IMG/VR virus record: IMGVR_UViG_3300009030_000001 | Location: 1-64,000 of that record | DNA length: 64,000 nt | Strand: one strand, 5' to 3' | Source of the DNA: a virus | In this document: in pieces, positions 1-9,617 of the stretch | Position numbering within the stretch: the first letter of the stretch is position 1 | Layout: every line of letters begins with the position of its first letter | Position numbers and translations under genes: made by a program | Notes under the pieces: generated by a model | Told to the model about the DNA's origin: nothing | Database searches by the model: none | What the model saw: the letters and a program-made list of their open reading frames with translations, nothing else

Positions 1-471
1 ATTGCTGACGCCGACGCATACCTCGCGTCCGTTGGTCGTGACGGCGATGCGACGAATCCATGGACCGGGTTTAGCGAACCGGAGAAGGAAGAATTCATAC
101 TCAACGGGACCGTCTATCTCGACGACGAATACCGGTCCATCCTGGATGGCAGCAAGAGGACGAAGGAACAGGCGCTCCAATTCCCTCGCGTCAACGTGGC
201 GCTGGACGGCGGTTTCACATTGGACTCAGACGAGATTCCGGCCAAGCTCAAAAACGCGGACTTCGAATCAGCCCTTTTGTTCTCCCTGGGCATCGATCCG
301 CATGCCGACGTCACCGACTTCGGCAACCTGTCGAGGAAGAAGATCGTTATCGGGCCGTTGACCATCGACAAGGCGTGGTCGCCCCCAGCCTCTGCACAGG
401 CGGTACGGCAGCGGATCCAAAAGCTGATGGCCGATTTCGTGGTTGATCAGGACAAGGTGATCCGTGCATGA
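1..471 (+). CDS. Head-tail connector, DnaT-like family (5' partial)
   Basis: The reading frame is open from base 1, so the N-terminus lies outside the window. The visible part has aromatic and acidic motifs (DADAYLASVG near the start, then NPWTGFSEPEKEEF and an ALQFPRV segment) typical of phage proteins annotated as DnaT-like ssDNA-binding proteins. In tail operons these act as head-completion or connector adaptors. It is followed by a 4-base ATGA overlap with the next gene and then by tail-completion genes, which fits the connector role better than a replication role. Assignment is by family memory, so the exact function is inferred. Confidence 0.7.
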   Translation: MADADAYLASVGRDGDATNPWTGFSEPEKEEFILNGTVYLDDEYRSILDGSKRTKEQALQFPRVNVALDGGFTLDSDEIPAKLKNADFESALLFSLGIDPHADVTDFGNLSRKKIVIGPLTIDKAWSPPASAQAVRQRIQKLMADFVVDQDKVIRA

Positions 472-857
472 CCACACCGAACGACATCGAAGCCCGGGAG
501 GAAGCCAAGATCGCGATCGACGAGAACGGCAAGACCTACACCGTCACCACGAAGGTGAACGTCAACGATCCGGCTACGGGAAAGGTGGTGCAGACTCCAA
601 CGCCGATTCCAGGCGTGAAAGGTACTCCGCCATCTCAAGTCAGCGAGTGGGAAGGCGAGACTCTGGTGGGAACCGGTTTCATCATGGTCATCTTCGCCGC
701 GCTGGATCTCGTGTTCGTACCGGTCAAGGGTGTCGATGTGCAGTTCGATCGCAACGGATTGACGCAACACTTCATCGTCGAGAAGGTGATCGACCACTAC
801 TCCGGCGACTTGATCGCCATTCACGAATGCCTGCTCGCGTTCCAGGGGGAAGAGTAG
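468..857 (+). CDS. Putative head-tail joining protein
   Basis: A 129-residue protein starting at an ATG that overlaps the stop of the connector gene (ATGA). It has a charged N-terminus and a C-terminal half rich in beta-type segments (hydrophobic run around GTGFIMVIFAALDLVF, then VPVKGVDVQF). I do not recognise a named family. The position between the connector and an HK97 gp10-like gene suggests a small head completion or stopper protein. That role is inferred from order alone. Confidence 0.6.
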   Translation: MTTPNDIEAREEAKIAIDENGKTYTVTTKVNVNDPATGKVVQTPTPIPGVKGTPPSQVSEWEGETLVGTGFIMVIFAALDLVFVPVKGVDVQFDRNGLTQHFIVEKVIDHYSGDLIAIHECLLAFQGEE

Positions 858-1261
858 TGGCGTTCAAGAACCTGCCAAGATTTCAGCGAGAGTTGAAGAA
901 GGCGATGAAGAAGGTTCCGGAGGAACTTCTCGTCGTCGCTCACACCAAGGTCCATCTCGATCTGTTGGCGGACATCATCGAGAACAACGATGTGGACACG
1001 GGCCGATCACAGAACGGTTGGCAAAGCTCGATCGGTGCGCCGACTGAAACCGACCCGCCTGGTGGTGCGCCGATCAAGGACACGGAGATCGTGAAGTCGC
1101 AGGCGCTCGAACGCGCCGCCGCCGTGCTTTCGGGTCTCGGACCGTTTGACTCTTCCCACATCTTCAACAACGTCAACTACGTGAAGTACATCGAGGAGCG
1201 GACCAGCTTCATCGACTTGGCGCTTCAGCGCGCGGTTGCAAGAATCAACAGCCCGGTGTGA
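857..1261 (+). CDS. Tail-completion protein, HK97 gp10-like
   Basis: The frame starts at GTG 857, which overlaps the preceding TAG, giving 134 residues. The N-terminus (FQRELKKAMKKVPEEL) and C-terminus (ALQRAVARINSPV) follow the layout of HK97 gp10-like tail-terminator or neck proteins: a basic amphipathic helix first, a central Gly/Pro-rich loop, and a final helix. Such proteins cap the tail tube beneath the neck. The neighbouring connector and virion genes support the call. No catalytic motif is expected or seen. Confidence 0.6.
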   Translation: MAFKNLPRFQRELKKAMKKVPEELLVVAHTKVHLDLLADIIENNDVDTGRSQNGWQSSIGAPTETDPPGGAPIKDTEIVKSQALERAAAVLSGLGPFDSSHIFNNVNYVKYIEERTSFIDLALQRAVARINSPV

Positions 1262-1264
1262 ACC

Positions 1265-1669
1265 ATGGGATCCAAGACCAACAACCTGGAGAACAAGATC
1301 CTGGACTACATCCTCGCGAATGCCGCCGACTTCGCGCCGTCCACGATCTACCTCGCGCTGTTCACCACGGACCCATCGGAGACCGGCATCGCTGGCGCAG
1401 AGGTATCGACTGGCGCGTACGTTCGTGTCGCGATCACGATGGGTACTTTGGCTGCTGGTGGTTCGAAATCGAACACGGTCCAGGTCACGTTCCCCGTCGC
1501 GACTGCCAACTGGGGAACCATCACTCACTTCGCCATCGTCGATCTTGCGTCGGGTGGATTGGCAGAGGTCAACACCTACTACCAAGGCGCTCTGGCTGCT
1601 TCCAAGATCATCGACGAAGACGATCAATTCGTATTACCAATCGGAAACATCACCGTCACCGAAGACTGA
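1265..1669 (+). CDS. Small virion protein, LALFTTDP family
   Basis: The 134-residue product carries a YLALFTTDPSE segment (residues about 28-38) and a later WGTITHFAIVD segment, a pairing I recognise from phage minor structural or tail-fibre-like proteins. The rest is low in charge and rich in Thr/Ala/Gly, as expected of a beta-rich virion component. It sits three bases after the tail-completion gene. A distant sequence echo occurs in the gene at 45572 (TFPVAESDWGEVSFM). The exact virion position is unknown. Confidence 0.6.
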   Translation: MGSKTNNLENKILDYILANAADFAPSTIYLALFTTDPSETGIAGAEVSTGAYVRVAITMGTLAAGGSKSNTVQVTFPVATANWGTITHFAIVDLASGGLAEVNTYYQGALAASKIIDEDDQFVLPIGNITVTED

Positions 1670-1690
1670 AACTACACACAGGATAAAACC

Positions 1691-2149
1691 ATGGTTTGGT
1701 ACAACAGAGGAAAGTTTGTGATCTTGGATGCTTCTGCGGCGGGTGTCGGCGAAGCGCCGCTAGCCCTGTTGCTCGACATCGTCAAGGTCGCACTGATCGA
1801 AGCGGCGTACACGTTCGATAACGATCACGAGCAGTTCGACGAGGTTACCAACGAGGGCACCGCGACGAACTACGTCACCCGAGGTAACGCTCTCGGAACG
1901 AAGGCGACGACGCAGGACAATACCGGTGATCGCGCCGAGTTCGATGCAGCGGATACGGTGTTCTCTTCGCTCGGTAACGGCGGCAACATGACGTTCACTC
2001 AGATCGTCATTCTGCGAGAGCAGGACGCAGGCCCGACAGCCGCCAACTCCGAGCTGATGGCACACTCCGCCGTCGGGTCAACCACGTCGAACGGCGGTGA
2101 CGTCACCATGGTCTGGAACTCAGAAGGCATCCTTCAGATCACGGCGTAG
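1691..2149 (+). CDS. Hypothetical virion protein
   Basis: The 152-residue product starts MVWYNRGKFVI and has a central Thr/Asn/Gly-rich region (TNEGTATNYVTRGNALGTKA). Its composition resembles small decoration or minor tail proteins. It lies in the cluster of six small genes between tail completion and the giant repeat protein. No family is recognised and the structural role is inferred from position. Confidence 0.55.
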   Translation: MVWYNRGKFVILDASAAGVGEAPLALLLDIVKVALIEAAYTFDNDHEQFDEVTNEGTATNYVTRGNALGTKATTQDNTGDRAEFDAADTVFSSLGNGGNMTFTQIVILREQDAGPTAANSELMAHSAVGSTTSNGGDVTMVWNSEGILQITA

Positions 2150-2152
2150 TCG

Positions 2153-2698
2153 ATGGAAAGCGCGTCAGCAAAGCCGACCACGGTTCGGGTCTGGTTCGAC
2201 GAGGCGTCTCGTCTCTGGAAAGCCCAGAGGTGGGACGGCGTCGGCGGGATCTGTACCGCGAAGCGGATCCACTGCGGGTCGCCGAGCTTTGGGACCAAAG
2301 GTCGGGAGATGATGTTCGTGCACAGCCGGTTGAAGCTGCGCGGCATGAACGTCTTGGATGACGACAGCGCCACAGTCGACGTGATGGTGATCGACAACAA
2401 GCGTGGCGACAAGGAGGAGTACCGGGTCTGGTACGAGTCCGTGGCAGGGATGTGGATGCTCGCGCGTGTCGGTGCGCCGGGCGGAATCATCCGTGCATCG
2501 AGGATGCAATCCACCAACCGGATGGAGACCGACGGGCGGTTCCTTAGGTTCTTCCATGCTGAGATCAAGATCGGAACGGAGGACTGGCTACAGACGGGCG
2601 ACCGGGTAGTGGACGAGGTCCGCATCATGCCGCGGTCGCAGTATGTACCTGTTCCACTGATGAAACTGTCGAGTCGGGCGCTCAATCCTGGAAGGTGA
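2153..2698 (+). CDS. Hypothetical protein in structural cluster
   Basis: The 181-residue product is rich in Trp, Arg and Val with alternating hydrophobic segments (VRVWFDEASRLWKAQRW; EEYRVWYESVAGMWML), suggesting a compact beta fold with an internal repeat of the pattern R-V-W-[FY]-[DE]-[ES]. It is packed between two structural genes with a 4-base gap upstream and an overlap downstream. I do not recognise the family. Confidence 0.55.
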   Translation: MESASAKPTTVRVWFDEASRLWKAQRWDGVGGICTAKRIHCGSPSFGTKGREMMFVHSRLKLRGMNVLDDDSATVDVMVIDNKRGDKEEYRVWYESVAGMWMLARVGAPGGIIRASRMQSTNRMETDGRFLRFFHAEIKIGTEDWLQTGDRVVDEVRIMPRSQYVPVPLMKLSSRALNPGR

Positions 2699-2700
2699 TC

Positions 2701-3273
2701 ATGGATGATTACACCACCAAACTTCGTGACGAACTGAACGATGCCGGCAGCCCACTTCACGATGCGTACGTGAACGCGGGATGGGAAGACCCTTTGCCGA
2801 CGATGGGTGGGGATCCGACCGTTATGAAGACCGTTCCCGGTACGACGATCGGGTTAGAGAGTGAGGCGGACGTTCTCGTTCACGCGAACCCGTTCACGCA
2901 AGCGGACAACGACGCTCGCTTCGCGCAGGGAGTCAAATACACAGCGATTGCCTCGATTCTGAATAACACCGTCGATGGTCAGGACCACTCGCAGCCTCTG
3001 CCGGGAGCACTGGTCTCCGCGAAACAGTTCACGGATGCCCTCGATCAAGGCGAGTGGAACGCTCTCACTCAGGCACAGCGCGACTATCTCGGGATGCTCC
3101 AGCGGGCCGGGTCAACGAATTGGATGGCCGAGTGCTTGACGATGTTCGAAGCTGCGAGCACGACGGACACGAAGGACGCTCTCGCCGCGCTGACGTGTAG
3201 CAGGGCGAAAGAGCAAGGGCTCCCCCGCACAAAGGCAGGGCACGTAAAGCACGCTCGGGGGGACACAATCTAA
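2701..3273 (+). CDS. Hypothetical protein in structural cluster
   Basis: ATG 2701 was chosen over the in-frame GTG 2695 because a GGAAGG Shine-Dalgarno sequence lies 6-10 bases upstream. The 190-residue product is acidic at the N-terminus (MDDYTTKLRDELNDAG), mostly helical by composition, and has a basic tail. The middle (EWNALTQAQRDYLGML) looks like a helical protein-interaction domain. Function unknown. Confidence 0.55.
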   Translation: MDDYTTKLRDELNDAGSPLHDAYVNAGWEDPLPTMGGDPTVMKTVPGTTIGLESEADVLVHANPFTQADNDARFAQGVKYTAIASILNNTVDGQDHSQPLPGALVSAKQFTDALDQGEWNALTQAQRDYLGMLQRAGSTNWMAECLTMFEAASTTDTKDALAALTCSRAKEQGLPRTKAGHVKHARGDTI

Positions 3274-3734
3274 TGGGACGGGTCTACTCATCCGCAGCAG
3301 GCGTTCCATTGACGGTAACGCTGGCGTCGATCCCAGACGGCGACGGTAGGAAGTCGGCCTACGTCGACAATTCCAGCGATCGTTTCGAGGAGGTACGGCT
3401 CACCGGCATCATTCGAAGTGGCAGCTCCGCACCTACGGTTGGCACGATCTACGAATTCCATCTGTTCACTGGAGACGGTGCAACGGTGGCGATGAACACG
3501 GACGACAATGCAGGGGGAGATACCGCGATCACTGTCCCGATAGAGAACGCGCCCCTGGTCATAACTGCGGTCGTCACTGCAACGACGGGTAAGGACTTCT
3601 CGTTCGAGGTGATCTTCGACATCACCGGAGTCGATGAGTGGTCAATTGCGTTCATCAACGAGACTGGTCAGACCACTGACAGCACAGAGGCGAATTCGTT
3701 CATGAACTACGTCGCGTCGAAGGCGGCTGCGTAA
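3273..3734 (+). CDS. Hypothetical beta-rich virion protein
   Basis: The 153-residue product overlaps the previous stop by one base. It has the Thr/Val/Gly-rich composition of a beta sandwich, with FEEVRLTGIIRSG in the first half and FSFEVIFDITGVDEW in the second. This pattern is common in small phage decoration and tail proteins. No specific family is recognised, and the placement before the giant repeat protein supports a virion role. Confidence 0.55.
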   Translation: MGRVYSSAAGVPLTVTLASIPDGDGRKSAYVDNSSDRFEEVRLTGIIRSGSSAPTVGTIYEFHLFTGDGATVAMNTDDNAGGDTAITVPIENAPLVITAVVTATTGKDFSFEVIFDITGVDEWSIAFINETGQTTDSTEANSFMNYVASKAAA

Positions 3735-3737
3735 GTC

Positions 3738-4070
3738 GTGGCCATTCGCTGGAAAGCATGGTACGCCGACAACTCGGTCCGTTCTTCCGCGACGGATAGT
3801 ACAAGCGACCTACCGCGGGATGGGGTAGTGGTCATCATGCTCTGGACCGACGGCGGTCAGGTCATCTTGGAGGGCACCGATTACTACTTCGTTCTCGATG
3901 AGGTATGGGGCCAAGCCATGCCGAATGACTACCCACCCGGCACTCCCGAAGCGGTCGCCGCAGGTATCGAGGCACGCTACCCCGGTGCACGAGTGTTGCG
4001 GGGTCAGCAGGTTTCCGATAACCAAATGGTCATCACGCGGGAGGCGGCGTACGAAAGTGCGAGACCGTAG
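3738..4070 (+). CDS. Hypothetical small virion-associated protein
   Basis: The likely start is GTG 3738, following the previous stop by three bases. The 110-residue product begins with IRWKAWYADNSVRSS and has a beta-hairpin-like centre (GVVVIMLWTDGGQVILEGTDYYFV). Proteins of this shape often precede large tail or appendage genes, and this one sits immediately before the 1436-residue repeat protein. Role inferred from position only. Confidence 0.5.
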   Translation: MAIRWKAWYADNSVRSSATDSTSDLPRDGVVVIMLWTDGGQVILEGTDYYFVLDEVWGQAMPNDYPPGTPEAVAAGIEARYPGARVLRGQQVSDNQMVITREAAYESARP

Positions 4071-4072
4071 CC

Positions 4073-7000
4073 ATGGGTCAGAACTTCGTCCAAGAGGATT
4101 CGACCACCACCACCTGCGGTGCGGTGCAAGCGTGCGCGGCTAACTCGTTAGCCTCAGTCAATCAGGAACACCGAGCAACGGTTGCCGCGACTCCCGGTTC
4201 TACTGGCGATACAGGTCTAGGTGCGATCGACTCTGGAGTGACTGCGGGTGTGGTCATGTACGAGTGCGCGCCCAACCAAACGGACTGGGCTGCCGGTACC
4301 GCTGTTGTTCGAGTCAACGTCGGTGTGGGCAACATGCAATTGGATATCGTTGCCATCTACTTGTGTCAGAGAAGTAGTGCGTGCGGCGCAAAGGCAACAT
4401 ATGGGAGCCTGACGTCGATCGGGCAGAACATAGGCACAGCACAGGTCTACAGCTTCAACGTCACATGCAGCGCGATCACGGCGCTGACTTCGGATCTGCT
4501 CTACATCGTAGTCGAGTTCGCTGGGCAAGCAGGGATGAGTCAAACCTGCGGGATTACGCCTAGCGAGACCATTGACACACCGATCTCCACCGGGGGCCAA
4601 GACGTCTCGGTTGGAGCCATCGCGGCGGGCACCACGATCAACGAGCCACAGGTAGCCCAGACCGTCCCGGTGCCAGCAATCTCAGCGGCAACCACGATGG
4701 TTGCCCCCACGATTGCCCAGGGCCAGACCGTTGCCGTTCCAGCGATGGCGGCAGGAACGGCAATCGTCGAGCCGTCGCAGATCAATCAAACCGTGCCAGT
4801 CCCGGCTATGGCGGCGGTTGCAGCAATCCCTGCCCCGGTCCTGGATCGGACCATCCCGGTACCCGCGATCCCGGCTGGAAGCGCGATCATCGCGCCGACC
4901 GTCGCCCGCGTGGTGGACATCCCGGTTATGGCGGCGGGGACGGCAATCCTCGCCCCACCGATCAACCAGACTGTTCCGGTGCCAGCGATGTCCGCGGCGA
5001 CGGCAATCATCCAGCCGGTACTGGACCGCACCATTCCCGTCGAGGCGATCACGGCGGGCACCGCAATACCCGCTCCGACGATCGATGCCGGTGCGGGCAA
5101 CCAGAATGTTGCTGTTGCTGCGATCTCCGCTGGGACAGCGATCGTTACTCCCCAGGTAGACCAGACGGTTCCGATTCCATCGGTCGCGGCAGGGACGGCA
5201 ATCCTCGCGCCACAGGTTGACCAGACTGTGGACGTCTCGGCGATGGCTGCCGGGACTGCGATCCCTGCACCGACCCAAGTCGATCAGACTGTCCCGGCCC
5301 CGGCGATCGGCGCGGGTACTGCGATCGTCGCACCGACACAGATCGACCAGACGGTAATCGTCCCGGCGATCTCTGCGGCCACTGCGATCATCGCGCCGAC
5401 CATTTCGGTTCCAGGGACATCCAGTAGCGTTCGTGTTCGCGGCAAGTGGTCGAAGGTCAAGCCGCCGAACCCGGTGTTGCATACGGGGCACGGGCTCGCG
5501 AAGGGACTGATCTTGTTCTGCCCGTTGATGGAACGAACCATTAGCGCGGACGCGAAGCATCGGGATCTATCACTGTTTGGTCGCGACGGCACTCCTAACG
5601 GGTTAGCTAGTGGCTTCTTCGCTAGTCCCTATGGAAACGCCATAGACTTCCCCACAATCGACCCCATCATAGATTTCGGAGACGAGGGCTTCATACCGAA
5701 AGAGAACATTACGTTCATGTGGGTGGGTAAGGCTGATGGGACGGTCACCAACCGTGCGATATTCGGTCATGACGTCACTGGTGGAGGGGGTAACGATCAA
5801 CGAATTGATTTCTCGCTCGGGGCTGATGCTACCGAGGCAAGGTTCAAGATCAGGAACTCAGAACTTATTGCTACTGGGATTGTGTGGACCGATTGGTCAG
5901 TGTGGATATGCACGATTGGCTCACGGGGGATGGAGATTTGGAAGAATGGCATCAAGGTTGCGAGTAACGGCACCACTACCACGGTGCGGGTTCCTGGTGG
6001 TGCGACCTTTACCCTTGGTGAGAATGGCGGCTTCCGAGCACAGGAAGCAGACCATGTAGCTATTGCGGTTTGGGATCACCAGTTGCCGCTGGAATTGATC
6101 CAGCAACTCACACTCGACCCGTGGGAGGTCATCCGCCCCTCCAAGATCATCGACGTCGGTGGCGCGGCGGCGGGTGGTGATCAGAATGTAAGCGTCGGTG
6201 CCATCGCGGCGGGCACAGCGATCGTTGCTCCCCAGGTTGACCAGACGGTTGACGTTCCCGCGGTCGGCGCAGGCACCGCGATCGTCGAGCCACAGATCGA
6301 CCAGACGGTGCCGATCCCCGCCATCGCAGCAGGCACGGCAATTCCGAGCCAACAGGTAGCCCAGACCGTCCCGGTGCCAGCAATCTCAGCGGCAACCACG
6401 ATGGTTGCCCCCGCGATTGCCCAAGGCCAGACCGTGGCGGTGGATGCGATAGCGGCCGGGACGGCGATGCTCGCTCCGGTCGTGGATCAGACCGTGAACG
6501 TCGGCGCGGTACCTGCGGCAACCGCAAGTCCTGCGCCCACAATCGCACAGGGTCAGACTGTCGCCGTTGCAGCCATGTCGGTAGGCACGGCGATCCTAGC
6601 GCCGACGCTCGACCGCACAATTCCTGTCCCTGCCATGGCCGCTGCCACCGCTGCACTGGCTCCACAGGTCGATCAGACGGTGAACGTCGGCGCGATGTCA
6701 GCCACGGCGGTGATTCCGGCGCCCACGGTCGCCCAGGGTCAGACCGTCGCAGTCGGGCCCATGGCTGCGGGGACTGCGGTAGTTGCGCCGCAGATTGACC
6801 AGACCGTGCCCGTTGGGACGATACCGGCCGCGACAGCCTCCCCCGCGCCCGCTGTGGCCGCCGGTCAGGACGTAGCGGTTCCGGCAATGGCCGCAGGCGC
6901 AGCTGCACCAGCGCCCGCACAGGTAGCCCAGACCGTCCCGGTGCCAGCGATCCCGGCGGCGACCGCCATCCCGGCCCCCGTTCTCGACCGGACTATCCCG

Positions 7001-8383
7001 GTGCCAGCCATTGCCGCCGCCGCGGCATCCCCAGCGCCCGCCCAGGTCAGCCAGACCGTGGACGTCCCTGTGATGGCCGCAGTGACCGCAAGTCCCGCGC
7101 CTACAGTTATTACCGGCAAGACCATCGCGGTCGAGGCCATCGCCGCTGGCACCGCGATCCTGGCACCGGTGCTCGACCGGACCATCCCCGTCCCGGCGAT
7201 AGCTGCTGGCACGTCGAGTCCAGCGCCGACAGTCGGTCGGATTGTTGAGGTTCCGTCGATCGCCGCTGGCACCGCGTCGCCCGCGCCGGATCAGGTCCAG
7301 CAGACCGTACCAGTGCCTCCGATGGCCGCTGCGACCGTGTCTCCAGCCCCGTCGATCGTGGCGGATCAAAACGTGGCGGTGGCCGCAATAGCTGCGCGGG
7401 CGGTTGTCATCGCGCCCTCTGTCACGTTCGGACAGGTCATCAATGTGCCGGCGATGCCTGCCGCCACGGCGTTCCCGGCGCCCGTCGTGGAAGTCCTGGG
7501 GCCATTCGGCGACTGCTGGACCAAGGTAGCGTCGAAGTTCAACACCGACATCACGATCGGGGCGTCGGTCGAAACCCAGTTCGACAACATGGAGTTCCAG
7601 CCCAGCGGGTCGTTCGATCCGACCACGGACGAATGGGTGCGGTTCCAGATCCGGTTCACGAAGTGCGAGTTCATGCAGTCTGGCGGTCCCAAGGGTTCCC
7701 AGCAGGAGTACCGAATCTGGGGCGAGGCGATCTGCTCGATTCGAAGCCCGGTGGTCCTGGGTGAGGCTGACGGCCGCGTGATCGCTGATCTGTTCGTGAC
7801 CAAGTTCCGGCGCGTGGTCCAGGATGGCGTCTACTACCGGAATCCTGGGAGGCGAAACGATGCCCGCCGGGAGGGTGCGTGGTGGATTCAGGACTACATC
7901 TGCCTGTTCTACTGCGACTTCGACGAGGACCGCAACGCGCACACGCCAGCGACAGTGTCGCCGAAGCGTGAGGACGTCCCCAACATCTTGATCTCCAGAT
8001 ACATAGCGAAGGTCGCCACGCCGCTTTCGCTACCGACCCTGTACGACAACCAGTTGACCGGGATTCCGAACGAACCTTACGTCCTGCTTCTCGTCAACGA
8101 CGGTTCGTCGCTACAGTTGGACTCCCGGCCTGGACACAGAACCATCGGCATCATGACCGCCGAGGTGAACGTCCCGGTCGAAACTGGAACATTCCGACAA
8201 CTCCAGATCGCTGACGCGATTGCTACCGCTTTTCGGGCCGTATCCGAGAAGGGAGTTACCTGCACTGTTCCCTTCGTGCGGACTGTGAACACTGTGCCCG
8301 GTGCCGGTGTTGCCCCGTCTGCGAGGGACGGATCATGGTGGATGGCGAAGGTCGTCATCCCATTCTATTTCTCTGAACAATAG
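4073..8383 (+). CDS. Giant Ala/Pro/Val-repeat virion protein with LamG-like domain
   Basis: The 1436-residue product has four parts. Residues 1-170 are a Thr/Ala-rich N-terminal domain. Residues about 175-450 hold 13 copies of a roughly 20-residue repeat (pattern QTVPVPAIAAGTAIxAPxxD). Residues about 470-690 form a LamG/concanavalin-like domain, with LILFCPLMERTI, ITFMWVGKADG and a terminal DPWEVIRP. Residues about 702-1140 hold 21 more repeat copies. The C-terminal 290 residues (about 1145-1436) are a non-repetitive beta-rich domain. The alternating Val and Pro/Ala pattern suggests an extended beta structure or fibrous stalk. By analogy with LamG-bearing phage proteins it may bind host glycans as a fibre or tail appendage. 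Repeat number could vary through recombination. Confidence 0.7.
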   Translation: MGQNFVQEDSTTTTCGAVQACAANSLASVNQEHRATVAATPGSTGDTGLGAIDSGVTAGVVMYECAPNQTDWAAGTAVVRVNVGVGNMQLDIVAIYLCQRSSACGAKATYGSLTSIGQNIGTAQVYSFNVTCSAITALTSDLLYIVVEFAGQAGMSQTCGITPSETIDTPISTGGQDVSVGAIAAGTTINEPQVAQTVPVPAISAATTMVAPTIAQGQTVAVPAMAAGTAIVEPSQINQTVPVPAMAAVAAIPAPVLDRTIPVPAIPAGSAIIAPTVARVVDIPVMAAGTAILAPPINQTVPVPAMSAATAIIQPVLDRTIPVEAITAGTAIPAPTIDAGAGNQNVAVAAISAGTAIVTPQVDQTVPIPSVAAGTAILAPQVDQTVDVSAMAAGTAIPAPTQVDQTVPAPAIGAGTAIVAPTQIDQTVIVPAISAATAIIAPTISVPGTSSSVRVRGKWSKVKPPNPVLHTGHGLAKGLILFCPLMERTISADAKHRDLSLFGRDGTPNGLASGFFASPYGNAIDFPTIDPIIDFGDEGFIPKENITFMWVGKADGTVTNRAIFGHDVTGGGGNDQRIDFSLGADATEARFKIRNSELIATGIVWTDWSVWICTIGSRGMEIWKNGIKVASNGTTTTVRVPGGATFTLGENGGFRAQEADHVAIAVWDHQLPLELIQQLTLDPWEVIRPSKIIDVGGAAAGGDQNVSVGAIAAGTAIVAPQVDQTVDVPAVGAGTAIVEPQIDQTVPIPAIAAGTAIPSQQVAQTVPVPAISAATTMVAPAIAQGQTVAVDAIAAGTAMLAPVVDQTVNVGAVPAATASPAPTIAQGQTVAVAAMSVGTAILAPTLDRTIPVPAMAAATAALAPQVDQTVNVGAMSATAVIPAPTVAQGQTVAVGPMAAGTAVVAPQIDQTVPVGTIPAATASPAPAVAAGQDVAVPAMAAGAAAPAPAQVAQTVPVPAIPAATAIPAPVLDRTIPVPAIAAAAASPAPAQVSQTVDVPVMAAVTASPAPTVITGKTIAVEAIAAGTAILAPVLDRTIPVPAIAAGTSSPAPTVGRIVEVPSIAAGTASPAPDQVQQTVPVPPMAAATVSPAPSIVADQNVAVAAIAARAVVIAPSVTFGQVINVPAMPAATAFPAPVVEVLGPFGDCWTKVASKFNTDITIGASVETQFDNMEFQPSGSFDPTTDEWVRFQIRFTKCEFMQSGGPKGSQQEYRIWGEAICSIRSPVVLGEADGRVIADLFVTKFRRVVQDGVYYRNPGRRNDARREGAWWIQDYICLFYCDFDEDRNAHTPATVSPKREDVPNILISRYIAKVATPLSLPTLYDNQLTGIPNEPYVLLLVNDGSSLQLDSRPGHRTIGIMTAEVNVPVETGTFRQLQIADAIATAFRAVSEKGVTCTVPFVRTVNTVPGAGVAPSARDGSWWMAKVVIPFYFSEQ

Positions 8384-8395
8384 GACCGTCCCTCA

Positions 8396-9538
8396 ATGAC
8401 CGCAGCAGCAACCAACCTCCTGGATCTTCGCTTCGTCGAAGAAGTCACCTTCAACGTCACCCCGTCTGGAGAGTACACCCCGATTCCGTTCATGTCGGAG
8501 TCGCTGGAGACGAACCAAACAGCAATCGCCTCACAGCAAGTGAAGAAGACCCGTCGGCGCACGTCGGTGTCGCGTGTCGACAACCAAACCTCCGGCGACA
8601 TCCAGACGGAGTTCCTGTACGGCGAGCACGACAAGCTATACGAGTACTTCTTGCAGTCGCCGACACCCGCCGCGCAGCCATCGGACGAGACGGGTGTCAC
8701 ATCTACCGCGCCGGATAAGTTCGAAGCGTCCGGGCTGGATGTCGCGGTTTCGATCGGGCAGTGGGTTCGGGCCGATGGCACCGAGGCTGGAATCTACAAG
8801 TGCATCGACAACTCCACTGCCGATGAAATCACCGTCGAGGGTCCGGTACTCGCTGGCGGCGGAAGCAACCTGACGCTGGAAATCTCGCGCGTGATGAAGG
8901 AGGGAGTCACGTTCAAGACGCTGTCGATCGAGAAGGCGTTCACCGATCTGTCATCAGAGTTCGCGCTGTTCTCCGGGCAGGCATTGCAAGGGCTCTCGCT
9001 GTCTGGTGCACGCGGCGACATCCTGTCGATGGGGTTCACGTTCCTCGGTGCCAACGAAGTCAGCGCCTCCGTCACAGCATCCAGTTCACTCGGAACGGAG
9101 TTGGGGAACGAGCCGATCACGTCGATCAACGCGCTGTCGTCGGTGCGAGACAACGGCATTCCGTACGCGGTGCAGTCCCTGGGATTCGATGCCCAGAACG
9201 CCCTTCGTCCGCAGGGGGATATGTTCCAGCTTCCACTGACCGGCATCGGCAACGGATCACTGACGGTCACCGGCCAGCACGTCGCCTTCTTCAAGACGAA
9301 AGCGATGATGGACAACTTCCTGAACTTCGTGACGCGGTCGCTCGCGTACGTGGTCGAGGATCCCGACGCCAATGTGTTCATCTTCGACTGGCCGCACGTC
9401 AAGTACACCGGGGGCAGGCGGGTCGGTGGCGGAATCGATACCGACATCTTCGCGGAGATGACATGGGAGGCGTTCGCGGACACCAAGTCGTCGGCGACGG
9501 ATCCGGACACACAGATGCGCATCGCCTGGATCGGATAG
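8396..9538 (+). CDS. Major tail tube protein
   Basis: The 380-residue product resembles long siphovirus tail tube proteins of the Phage_tail_3/TTP group. It has an N-terminal strand region (NLLDLRFVEEVTFNVTP), a KKTRRRTS segment, and a C-terminal region with FLNFVTRSLAYVVED and TDIFAEMTWEAFAD. It lies directly upstream of the frameshifted tail chaperones and tape measure, the invariant order for a tail tube gene in siphoviruses. Both sequence texture and gene order support the call. Confidence 0.8.
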   Translation: MTAAATNLLDLRFVEEVTFNVTPSGEYTPIPFMSESLETNQTAIASQQVKKTRRRTSVSRVDNQTSGDIQTEFLYGEHDKLYEYFLQSPTPAAQPSDETGVTSTAPDKFEASGLDVAVSIGQWVRADGTEAGIYKCIDNSTADEITVEGPVLAGGGSNLTLEISRVMKEGVTFKTLSIEKAFTDLSSEFALFSGQALQGLSLSGARGDILSMGFTFLGANEVSASVTASSSLGTELGNEPITSINALSSVRDNGIPYAVQSLGFDAQNALRPQGDMFQLPLTGIGNGSLTVTGQHVAFFKTKAMMDNFLNFVTRSLAYVVEDPDANVFIFDWPHVKYTGGRRVGGGIDTDIFAEMTWEAFADTKSSATDPDTQMRIAWIG

Positions 9539-9617
9539 ACCTGAATTCCGCCGGGCATGGGTGGCGTCGTGCCAAGAGCCATGCCCGGCATCACAACAAC
9601 ACGATAGGTACGACAGT

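Noticed and set aside
464-1261. 265-codon frame starting at 464
   Set aside because: Its first half overlaps the gene at 468 in another frame and is Arg/His-rich; the real gene starts at GTG 857.
4682-7942. Long minus-strand frames opposite the giant repeat gene
   Set aside because: They mirror the repeat period of the plus-strand gene, overlap each other, and lack start signals.
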